This document shows positions 1 to 5,238 of a DNA stretch of 5,297 nt, piece after piece. The DNA lies in assembly GCA_938009055.1 (NCBI GenBank), contig CALLIO010000029.1, positions 1-5,297 on the forward strand. Direction: 5' to 3'. The translations under genes and the position numbers were made by a program. Source of the DNA: an uncultured Altererythrobacter sp. (GTDB lineage Bacteria > Pseudomonadota > Alphaproteobacteria > Sphingomonadales > Sphingomonadaceae). Positions within the stretch are counted from its first letter, which is position 1, and each line of letters starts with the position of its first letter. The notes below the pieces were generated by a model. The model had not been told where the DNA came from. It saw only the letters and a program-made list of their open reading frames with translations, and searched no databases.

Positions 1-56
1 TTCTCGGCGTACTCGACAAAGCGACGGTCCAGCGCTTAATGCGTCGGCAAAGCTAA
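1..56 (+). CDS. C-terminal end of an upstream gene, possibly murJ (partial)
   Basis: The reading frame starting at base 3 is open from the window edge and ends with TAA at 54-56. It gives the tail LGVLDKATVQRLMRRQS. A basic tail of this kind would suit the cytoplasmic C-terminus of a membrane protein. In many alphaproteobacteria the lipid II flippase gene murJ lies directly upstream of trpS, so murJ is the best guess from context. Seventeen residues are too few to identify the family. The stop lies 29 bases before the trpS start with no terminator between, so the two genes are probably co-transcribed. Confidence 0.45.
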   Translation, partial: LGVLDKATVQRLMRRQS

Positions 57-85
57 ACTGCAAAGTTAATCTGAAAGAATTCTTC

Positions 86-1102
86 ATGAGAGTCGTCTCC
101 GGCATCCAGCCCACGGGCAATCTGCATCTTGGCAATTACCTCGGCGCGATCCGCAATTGGGTGCGCATGCAGGACGAGTTGGAAGAGGGCAGCGAATGCC
201 TGTTTTTCCTCGCCGATCTGCATGCAATATCGCAGCCGCATTCGCCCGAGGATTTGCGCCGTTCGACATTGGAAATGACCGCAGCATTGGTGGCGTGCGG
301 GGTTGATCCAGCACGCTCGGTCCTTTTCAACCAGGCCCAGGTCCCAGCCCATGCAGAGCTGCAATGGCTATTGTCAGGCACGGCGCGGATGGGTTGGCTC
401 AACCGGATGACGCAGTGGAAGGACAAAGCGGGCAAAAACCGCGAGGGGCAATCGGTGGCGCTGTTCACTTACCCCGTGCTGCAAGCCGCCGACGTGCTGC
501 TTTACCAAGCGACCCATGTTCCGGTGGGCGACGATCAGAAACAGCATTTGGAGCTGGCCCGCGACATTGCAGAAAAGTTCAATCGCGACTTCGCCACGGA
601 AGAAGCGCCGGTCTTCACTTTGCCTGAACCGATTGTCCCGCCCGAAGCTGCGCGGATAATGAGCCTGCGCAATGGCAGCGCCAAGATGAGCAAATCGGAT
701 CCATCCGAGATGAGCCGGATCAACCTTGCCGATGATGCCGATACGATCATGAAAAAGGTCAAGAAGGCGAAGACCGACCCTGAACCCCTGCCCTCGGAAG
801 AAGCCGGATTGGAAGAACGCGCAGAAGCTTTGAACCTCGTCACCATTTATGGCGCGGTCACAGGGCAAAGCGTGGACCAAGTTCTCAGCGAGTTCGGCGG
901 ACAGGGTTTTGGCGCGTTCAAACCGGCGCTGGGCGAAGTGCTGGTGGAAACGCTCAGCCCCATCTCCGCCCGTTTCCGCGAGCTAAAGGATGACCGCGAA
1001 TCGCTCGATGCAATTCTCGCGCGCGGCGCCGCCAAAGCGCGCGAACGCGGCAGCGATACACTGGCTAAAACCTATAAGGCGTTGGGCCTCATCCGCAGCT
1101 AA
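86..1102 (+). CDS. trpS: Tryptophan-tRNA ligase (TrpRS)
   Basis: Cytoplasmic class I aminoacyl-tRNA synthetase that activates tryptophan with ATP and charges tRNA-Trp. The 338-residue length is normal for bacterial TrpRS. The N-terminal Rossmann domain opens with SGIQPTGNLHLGNYLGA (residues 5-21), which contains the HIGH-type signature. ADLHAI follows at 43-48. The segment around 128-154 (TYPVLQAADVLLY, then VGDDQKQH) carries the tryptophan-recognising Asp at about 135. The KMSKS loop is intact at 200-204. The helical anticodon-binding part fills the C-terminus. The ATG at 86 puts the signature at the usual distance from the N-terminus. Only a weak purine stretch (GAAAG, 73-77) precedes it, which fits translation following the upstream gene. 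Nothing is missing or broken. Confidence 0.97.
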   Translation: MRVVSGIQPTGNLHLGNYLGAIRNWVRMQDELEEGSECLFFLADLHAISQPHSPEDLRRSTLEMTAALVACGVDPARSVLFNQAQVPAHAELQWLLSGTARMGWLNRMTQWKDKAGKNREGQSVALFTYPVLQAADVLLYQATHVPVGDDQKQHLELARDIAEKFNRDFATEEAPVFTLPEPIVPPEAARIMSLRNGSAKMSKSDPSEMSRINLADDADTIMKKVKKAKTDPEPLPSEEAGLEERAEALNLVTIYGAVTGQSVDQVLSEFGGQGFGAFKPALGEVLVETLSPISARFRELKDDRESLDAILARGAAKARERGSDTLAKTYKALGLIRS

Positions 1103-1152
1103 ACATCTGAATTGCCTGTAACATCGCGCAATATTAGCGTTCAAAAACTATT

Positions 1153-1194
1153 CAGCACGCTGTCTCTATCACAGACAGTGCTGAGACCCTTTTT
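1153..1194 (+). terminator. Weak intrinsic terminator-like hairpin after trpS
   Basis: The arms CAGCAC+TGTCT (1153-1158, 1161-1165) and AGACA+GTGCTG (1173-1183) form an 11-bp stem with a 2-base bulge (GC, 1159-1160) and a 7-base loop. A run of five T (1190-1194) begins six bases after the stem. The bulge and the gap before the T-run make it weaker than the two other terminators in the window. It could instead be a protein-binding dyad upstream of the lipoprotein gene. Confidence 0.4.
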
Positions 1195-1222
1195 GGTATT
1201 CGGCCGTGCGATAGGCTATTAG
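1193..1222 (+). promoter_or_regulatory. Possible sigma-70-type promoter for the DUF4136 lipoprotein gene
   Basis: TTGGTA (1193-1198) and TATTAG (1217-1222) each match four of six bases of the -35 and -10 consensus. They are separated by 18 bases. A transcript starting near 1229 would leave a leader of about 55 bases before the preferred ATG at 1285. The match is modest and overlaps the T-run of the preceding hairpin, so this is only a candidate. Confidence 0.22.
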
Positions 1223-1270
1223 CCTTCAGGATCAGGGCGCACATGAAGCTATGCATAGATATGGGCAATC

Positions 1271-1276
1271 AAAGGA
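1271..1276 (+). promoter_or_regulatory. Ribosome binding site deciding the lipoprotein start
   Basis: AAAGGA lies 8 bases before the ATG at 1285. This favours that ATG over the earlier ones at 1243 and 1261, which would add N-terminal residues not needed for the signal peptide. Confidence 0.5.
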
Positions 1277-1284
1277 TCGCACCG

Positions 1285-1980
1285 ATGACAATTCAATTTA
1301 GCCAGATGGGCCGCCGCTTAAAAATAGCCAGCGTCCCGCTTTTGCTCGCCAGCCTTGCGGCTTGCTCGACAGGATTCAAAGCCGATGTGTCGCGCTTTCA
1401 AACGCAACTGCCTGCCCCGCAAGGCGAAAGCTTTGCGATTGTGGCGGATGATCCCAAGCTCGCTGGCGGACTAGAATTTGCGCAATATGCAAGCCATGTC
1501 GAAAGCCAGATGGCGCGCCTTGGCTACACGCCTGCCTCGCCGGAAACAGCCAGCCTGCTCGTCCGCTTTGACTATGGCGTCGACAAGGGCCGTGAGAAGC
1601 TGCGCACCACGGGCTATCGCGATCCCTTCTATGATCCGTGGTATCGCGGATATCGTGGCTATCGCAGCGGCTTTTATCGCTCGCGCTTCAGGTCGCGCGG
1701 CATTTGGGGTTATGGCTTCTATGATCCGTGGTTTGGCGGACCGGAAGTGCGCAGCATTACCGTCTTTACCAGCGGGATCGATATGAAGATCGACCGCGCG
1801 GCAACGGGCGAACGCTTGTTCGAAGGCAAAGCCGAGGCGCTTTCAACCTCCAACCGCCTGCCATACCTCGTGCCCAATCTGGTCGAAGCGATGTTTACAG
1901 ATTTCCCAGGCAGCTCTTCGGGCGAGACTTTGCGGATCACAATCAAGCCAGAAGAAACAAAGGTTCGGCGCGTGAACTAA
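1285..1980 (+). CDS. DUF4136-type outer-membrane lipoprotein of unknown function
   Basis: From the ATG at 1285 the protein has 231 residues. It begins with a lipoprotein signal peptide: basic n-region with RR at 10-11 and K13, hydrophobic core at 14-26, and lipobox L-A-A-C with Cys27 as the lipidation site. Ser follows the Cys, which in Gram-negatives favours the outer membrane. The body resembles DUF4136 proteins: a conserved DYGVD segment, an aromatic/Gly-rich loop, then LFEGKAEALS and a C-terminal segment ending in FTDFPGSSSGET. The loop (about 115-152) is rich in Tyr, Arg, Gly and Trp and carries FYDPW twice, at 115-119 and 145-149. The frame is also open from ATG codons at 1243 (245 residues) and 1261, but the Shine-Dalgarno match and signal peptide favour 1285. 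The family assignment is by pattern; the biochemical role is unknown. The gene stands alone and ends at a strong terminator. Confidence 0.85.
   Translation: MTIQFSQMGRRLKIASVPLLLASLAACSTGFKADVSRFQTQLPAPQGESFAIVADDPKLAGGLEFAQYASHVESQMARLGYTPASPETASLLVRFDYGVDKGREKLRTTGYRDPFYDPWYRGYRGYRSGFYRSRFRSRGIWGYGFYDPWFGGPEVRSITVFTSGIDMKIDRAATGERLFEGKAEALSTSNRLPYLVPNLVEAMFTDFPGSSSGETLRITIKPEETKVRRVN
1626..1732 (+). repeat. 17-base direct repeat within the lipoprotein gene
   Basis: The same 17 bases (CTTCTATGATCCGTGGT) occur at 1626-1642 and 1716-1732. They are exactly 90 bases apart and in the same codon frame, so both encode FYDPW. Between them lie short Tyr-Arg-Gly codon repeats (about 1642-1670). This suggests local duplication or recent homogenisation within the aromatic loop. 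Confidence 0.7.
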
Positions 1981-2012
1981 AGCGCCTGCACAAAATTCCT
2001 TGGACGGAAGAG

Positions 2013-2049
2013 AAAGGGCGGCTTCGTGAAAACGCAGCTGCCCTTTTTT
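2013..2049. terminator. Intrinsic terminator between the lipoprotein gene and dut, possibly bidirectional
   Basis: The arms at 2013-2022 (AAAGGGCGGC) and 2037-2046 (GCTGCCCTTT) pair over 10 bp with one G-U wobble on the + strand. The stem continues past one T-A pair and one mismatch into CGT/ACG closed by a GAAA tetraloop (2028-2031). Six T (2044-2049) follow on the + strand, so it is a strong terminator for the lipoprotein gene. Read from the - strand it follows the dut stop directly, with a shorter U-tract (UUUCUCU), so it may stop both convergent transcripts. Confidence 0.85.
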
Positions 2050-2516
2050 CATTCGGTGGCAAGCTTTTCGTGGCCACCGGTTGAGCCAAAACCGCCTGCG
2101 CCGCGTTCGGTCGCGTCCAGCTCGTCAACTTCCAGCCATGCCGCCTGCGTTACCGGCGCGAGCACCAGCTGCGCAACACGGTCGCCGCGTGCAATCGCAA
2201 AATCCTCAGCCCCGTGATTGATCATAATCACTTTCAGCTCGCCGCGATAATCGCTGTCGATAGTGCCCGGCGTGTTGGGCACAGTGATGCCGTGCTTGAG
2301 CGCCAGACCCGAGCGAGGACGCACTTGAATCTCGAACCCTTGGGGGATTGCCACCGCCAGTCCGGTTGCCACCGCATGGCGCGCACCCGGCGCAATTGTC
2401 ACATCCTCTGCGGCGACAATATCCATCCCTGCTGCTCCCGATGTGGCATAGCGGGGCAGTTCCAGCCCCTCGCCATGCGCCAGACGTTTGACTTCCACTC
2501 CAACCGGATTGCCCAT
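2049..2516 (-). CDS. dut: Deoxyuridine 5'-triphosphate nucleotidohydrolase (dUTPase)
   Basis: Cytoplasmic homotrimeric dUTPase that hydrolyses dUTP to dUMP and pyrophosphate, keeping uracil out of DNA and supplying dUMP for thymidylate synthesis. All five family motifs are present in 155 residues: AGMDIVA (29-35), RPRSGLA (66-72), GTIDSDYRGE (84-93) with catalytic Asp87 and sugar-stacking Tyr90, RGDRVAQLVLAP (110-121), and the flexible C-terminal RGAGGFGSTG (138-147). The length is typical. The ATG at 2514-2516 lies 3 bases after the coaBC stop, so the genes form an operon and are probably translationally coupled. The clearest Shine-Dalgarno match, GGAGG (2531-2535, - strand), is inside the end of coaBC and about 14 bases from the ATG, which is rather far. 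The stop codon touches the T-tract of the convergent terminator. Confidence 0.97.
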   Translation of the reverse strand: MGNPVGVEVKRLAHGEGLELPRYATSGAAGMDIVAAEDVTIAPGARHAVATGLAVAIPQGFEIQVRPRSGLALKHGITVPNTPGTIDSDYRGELKVIMINHGAEDFAIARGDRVAQLVLAPVTQAAWLEVDELDATERGAGGFGSTGGHEKLATE

Positions 2517-2519
2517 GCT

Positions 2520-4196
2520 CTAAGTCTTCGCCTCCAATGCCTCTGCCATACGCTCGGCCAATGCCAGCGCGACATCGAGTTTGGGCATCTCGTCGAGCGA
2601 CTCAACCCCACTTTCGGAAATGATGTGGACGGTATTGTTCGCGCCGCCCATCACGCTGTTACCGCGCCCGCCCGACACATCATTGGCGACGATCCAATCG
2701 GTGCCCTTGCGCTTGCGTTTGGCTTTTGCATGCTCGAGAACATCCTCTGTCTCCGCTGCAAATCCGACCAGCAAAGCCGGGCGCATTTCGGACGCTGCAA
2801 GATTGGCGAGGATATCGGGGTTCTCCTCCAGCATCAAAGCTGGCGGGGCAGAGCCGCGCTTCTTCATCTTTTCAGTGCGAAACTCTTTGGGCTTCCAGTC
2901 TGCAACCGCTGCCACCATCACAGCAACATCTGCGGGCAGAGCGGCTTTGACAGCCTGCTGCATTTCCTGCGCGCTCTCAACATCGATCCGGTCCACACCC
3001 GGCGGCGTGTCGAGCCAGACGGGCCCTGCGACCAGCGTGACTTTCGCGCCCATTGCAGCAGCAGCAGCGGCGATGGAGAAACCCTGCCGCCCTGAGGAAC
3101 GATTGCCGATATAGCGCACGGGATCGATCGCTTCCCATGTGGGGCCAGCAGAAATCAGCACATGTTTTCCCGCCAGCGGCTGGTTATCGGGATCAATGCT
3201 AAGCGCGCTCCATTCATTTGCAGCAGGCAGAGGGGCTGCGCCAATCGAGACGGGCTGCGCATCGCCTGCGATGGGCTGAGGCTCCCCTTCGCCATCGCGC
3301 ATTTCGTGATTGATCGCTTCTGGATCGGTTGGCGGGGCAGCGCCTGCCTTGCCCTTGGTTGCAAGCAGAGGTCCGGCATCAGCTTCGGGTGCTGGAGCGG
3401 GTTCGGGCGCCTCGACATCAGCAAGCTCTGCCTCCTCCAGCGCTTCGCCTTCCTCGAGGAATTCAGCCTCGATATCGTCAGCCGAGCGTTTGGGCGTCGA
3501 ACGCGGAATGATCGCAGAAAGCAGCCCGCCAAGACCGCCCCTTGCTTCTTCTTCCTCTTCCGGCTCCAGCGCTTCGACTGCCAGATCAGGCTTCGCTGCG
3601 ACGGGCCCGGCATCCATCCCCAGCTGCTGAGCGATTGCGGCCCAGATCACTTCTGGTTCGGGCAAGCGGCCATAGCCAAATTCGCCGCAAGCCATCGGGC
3701 CTTCATCAGGATCGAGCACTTGAACGCCCGCTTCGCGCAGCCATTCCACATTGCGCTGGGTCGCGGCATGTTCCCACATCCGCACATTCATGGCGGGCAC
3801 GGCCATCACTGGCTTGTCAGTTGCAAGGATCAGCGTCGTCGCCAGATCATCGGCAATGCCCGATGCCATTTTCGCCATCAGATCAGCGGTTGCCGGGCAA
3901 GCCACCACCAGATCGGCCTCGCGGCTCAATTGGATATGGCCCATCTCCGCCTCGTTCTTGAGGTCGAACAGGCTGGTGTAGACTTCATTCTCGCTCAGCG
4001 CGGCCAGCGCCATTGGCGTGACAAATTGCTGCCCACCATTGGTCACAACGCAGGTGACATCGCCACCGCCTTTGCGGATTAGGCGAACCAGCTCGCACGA
4101 CTTATAGGCAGCAATCCCGCCGCCCACGATAAGCAAGACACGCTTTCCCAAGGTCAATTCCGCCAAACTCCCTATTGCAGCTGGATACGCCCGCAC
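2520..4196 (-). CDS. coaBC: Bifunctional phosphopantothenoylcysteine decarboxylase / phosphopantothenate-cysteine ligase, with a long central insertion
   Basis: Cytoplasmic enzyme making 4'-phosphopantetheine for coenzyme A: CoaB joins 4'-phosphopantothenate to cysteine using CTP, and the flavoprotein CoaC decarboxylates the product. The N-terminal CoaC half (about 17-193) has VGGGIAAYK (24-32), catalytic His87 in MGHIQLSREADLVV, PAMN (134-137) and the ACGE substrate clamp (169-172). The CoaB half (about 341-558) has ISAGPT (348-353), IGNRSSG (363-369), AAVADWKP (429-436), EKMKK (442-446), VGFAAETE (477-484) and VANDVS (503-508). Between them lies a 140-residue acidic, Pro/Ala-rich stretch absent from the roughly 400-residue E. 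coli enzyme. The start is uncertain. GTG at 4196 is the furthest possible, right after an in-frame TAG and with no clear Shine-Dalgarno. TTG at 4157 (AGGGAG 10 bases upstream) or 4151 (GGCGGA 7 bases upstream) would give the usual short N-terminus. There is no ATG in this stretch. dut follows after 3 bases. Confidence 0.95.
   Translation of the reverse strand: MRAYPAAIGSLAELTLGKRVLLIVGGGIAAYKSCELVRLIRKGGGDVTCVVTNGGQQFVTPMALAALSENEVYTSLFDLKNEAEMGHIQLSREADLVVACPATADLMAKMASGIADDLATTLILATDKPVMAVPAMNVRMWEHAATQRNVEWLREAGVQVLDPDEGPMACGEFGYGRLPEPEVIWAAIAQQLGMDAGPVAAKPDLAVEALEPEEEEEARGGLGGLLSAIIPRSTPKRSADDIEAEFLEEGEALEEAELADVEAPEPAPAPEADAGPLLATKGKAGAAPPTDPEAINHEMRDGEGEPQPIAGDAQPVSIGAAPLPAANEWSALSIDPDNQPLAGKHVLISAGPTWEAIDPVRYIGNRSSGRQGFSIAAAAAAMGAKVTLVAGPVWLDTPPGVDRIDVESAQEMQQAVKAALPADVAVMVAAVADWKPKEFRTEKMKKRGSAPPALMLEENPDILANLAASEMRPALLVGFAAETEDVLEHAKAKRKRKGTDWIVANDVSGGRGNSVMGGANNTVHIISESGVESLDEMPKLDVALALAERMAEALEAKT
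3174..3614 (-). other. Acidic Pro/Ala-rich inter-domain linker encoded within coaBC
   Basis: This is the part of coaBC encoding residues about 195-341. It contains a Glu run (EPEEEEEA, 211-218), a short hydrophobic Gly/Leu/Ile patch (about 220-230) followed by a basic patch (PRSTPKR, 231-237), a Glu/Ala segment likely to be helical (about 240-262), and a Pro/Ala tract (263-270). About 33 of the 140 residues from 201 to 340 are Asp or Glu. The region is probably largely disordered. The frame stays open and both flanking domains are intact, so it is not a frameshift artefact. Confidence 0.8.
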
Positions 4197-4258
4197 CTAT
4201 TTCACCCGCATTACCGCGCTTAGCGGGTCGATACTAGCCCATGGGCAAGGGTTGATTA

Positions 4259-4275
4259 ACCACACGCTATGTGGT
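4259..4275. promoter_or_regulatory. Candidate operator dyad ACCACA-N5-TGTGGT
   Basis: This is a perfect 6-bp inverted repeat with a 5-base spacer. It lies about 90 bases upstream of the carbonic anhydrase start and about 65 bases upstream of the furthest possible coaBC start. Its symmetry and position between divergent genes suggest a dimeric regulator site, but no regulator is identified and the arms are short enough to arise by chance. Confidence 0.3.
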
Positions 4276-4348
4276 CTCAAAACCGCTAGTGGCTGAGCCT
4301 TGCTGGCTCGTGTTTAGGAAGACGCCAGCGCGAATGGATCACTTTGTT

Positions 4349-4353
4349 AGGAG
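4349..4353 (+). promoter_or_regulatory. Ribosome binding site of the carbonic anhydrase gene
   Basis: AGGAG lies 9 bases before the ATG at 4363. It is a clear Shine-Dalgarno match and supports this start, which also leaves a complete lipoprotein signal peptide. Confidence 0.8.
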
Positions 4354-4362
4354 AATCACACA

Positions 4363-5106
4363 ATGAAGTTCACGACCAAATTTCTTATCGCCACCGCAGC
4401 ATCGCTTAGCCTCGCGGCCTGTTCGCAAGCAGACACTGCTGCCGAGGGTGAAGAAGCAGCGACCGATGCGCCGAAATGGGGCTATGGTGAAGAAGGTGGC
4501 CCTGAGAAATGGGGCGAGATCAACGAAGAATTCGCCGCGTGTAAGGACGGGCTTGAACAATCGCCGATCGATCTTCCTGCTGCCAGCGAAGCCAATCTGA
4601 TCACTGTTTCGACCAATTACGCCGCAACCGAGGCGAAAATCGAAGACAAGGGCAAGACCATTCAAGCCGATTTCGCAGAAGGCTTCACGCTGACTTCGGG
4701 CGAGAATGAGTATGGCTTGCTTCAAGTCCACATGCACACGCCGTCTGAGAATACAATCGAAGGCAAAGCATTCCCGCTGACTGCGCATTTCGTGCACGCC
4801 AATGCCGATGGCGGTCTGGCTGTGCTGGGCATCATGTATGAAGAAGGCGAGGCAAACCCCGCCATCCAAGCGATGCTCGACAATATCGGCGCTTCGGCAG
4901 AGATGGACATCACTGCGATGATCCCTGGCGATCTTACCGCTTACAACTTCCCCGGATCACTCACCACGCCGCCATGCAGCGAAGGAGTGAACTGGCATGT
5001 TGTGACAACACCGGTGACAGCAAGTGCTGAGCAAATCGCGGCATTGAACGAAAAGATGGGCAACAATGCGCGTCCGGTTCAGCCGCTGAATGATCGCACG
5101 CTCTAA
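4363..5106 (+). CDS. Alpha-class carbonic anhydrase, predicted lipoprotein
   Basis: Zinc enzyme interconverting CO2 and bicarbonate, here exported to the periplasm. The 247-residue precursor starts with a lipoprotein signal peptide (lipobox L-A-A-C, lipidated Cys20; Ser at +2 suggests the outer membrane). An acidic/Ala tether (about 21-37) precedes the catalytic domain. The domain opens with WGY (39-41) and QSPI (66-69). The zinc ligands His123 and His125 lie in QVHMHTPSEN, and the third, His142, in AHFVH. The substrate-site loop SLTTPPC (199-205) carries the Thr equivalent to human CA II Thr199. Cys60 and Cys205 match the conserved bacterial disulphide, and NNARPVQPLN (234-243) is the typical ending. 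By pattern alignment, two usual residues differ: the proton-shuttle His64 position is Lys98 (in DKGKTIQA), and the conserved Glu117 position is Thr140 (in FPLTAHFVH). The fold assignment is firm; full activity is not assured. The gene appears monocistronic, divergent from coaBC, and ends at a strong terminator. Confidence 0.95.
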   Translation: MKFTTKFLIATAASLSLAACSQADTAAEGEEAATDAPKWGYGEEGGPEKWGEINEEFAACKDGLEQSPIDLPAASEANLITVSTNYAATEAKIEDKGKTIQADFAEGFTLTSGENEYGLLQVHMHTPSENTIEGKAFPLTAHFVHANADGGLAVLGIMYEEGEANPAIQAMLDNIGASAEMDITAMIPGDLTAYNFPGSLTTPPCSEGVNWHVVTTPVTASAEQIAALNEKMGNNARPVQPLNDRTL

Positions 5107-5129
5107 GCGAAAAGCGACACTGACAATTC

Positions 5130-5169
5130 AAAGGGCCTTCTGAGGGAAACCTCGGGAGGCCTTTTCTTT
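5130..5169 (+). terminator. Strong intrinsic terminator of the carbonic anhydrase gene
   Basis: Bases 5130-5145 pair with 5150-5165 in an uninterrupted 16-bp stem with three G-U wobbles, closed by a GAAA tetraloop (5146-5149). The 3' arm ends in four T, followed by CTTT (5166-5169). It begins 23 bases after the stop codon. Confidence 0.9.
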
Positions 5170-5238
5170 GCGCCAAGTGGCCAGACCTTAAGCAAAATGA
5201 TATTGCCTTGCCCATCAGCAGGGTTGGGGGATCCATTC

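Larger units (their letters stand above)
4197..4362. promoter_or_regulatory. Divergent intergenic region between coaBC and the carbonic anhydrase gene
   Basis: This region must carry the start signals for coaBC leftward and the carbonic anhydrase gene rightward, although I could not fix a convincing -35/-10 pair for either. It holds three inverted repeats: ACCCGC/GCGGGT (4204-4209 and 4223-4228), ACCACA/TGTGGT around a 5-base spacer (4259-4275), and GAGCC/GGCTC around a 5-base loop (4295-4309). The middle dyad is flanked by TTGA (4252-4255 region) and TCAA (4277-4280), giving a longer imperfect dyad. These could be operators or leader hairpins. No open frame of note lies here. Confidence 0.5.

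Noticed and set aside
374..880. Open frame on the - strand inside trpS
   Set aside because: It is antisense to the conserved core of TrpRS, lacks a recognisable domain and has no convincing start signal, so it is a shadow frame.
1126..1140. GCG-N8-GCG with an AATATT core between trpS and the lipoprotein gene
   Set aside because: The symmetry is too short and imperfect to call a site.
2214..4082. Long open frames on the + strand opposite dut and coaBC (about 2214-3095 and 3162-4082)
   Set aside because: They lie antisense to genes with complete, unmistakable motifs. Their translations are rich in Cys, His and Arg without any domain pattern, as expected for shadow frames in GC-rich coding DNA.
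2520..4196. CoaBC insertion as a sign of a frameshift, fused gene or inserted element
   Set aside because: Both catalytic halves are complete and in one frame, and the insertion is low-complexity with no repeat ends or foreign domain.
4339..4869. Open frame on the - strand across the carbonic anhydrase gene
   Set aside because: It is antisense to the catalytic domain and has no family pattern, so it is a shadow of the real gene.
4363..5106. Carbonic anhydrase as a decayed pseudogene because of the altered active-site residues
   Set aside because: The frame is intact, with zinc ligands, disulphide Cys pair, Thr-Thr-Pro-Pro loop, ribosome binding site and terminator all present, so it looks like a maintained gene.
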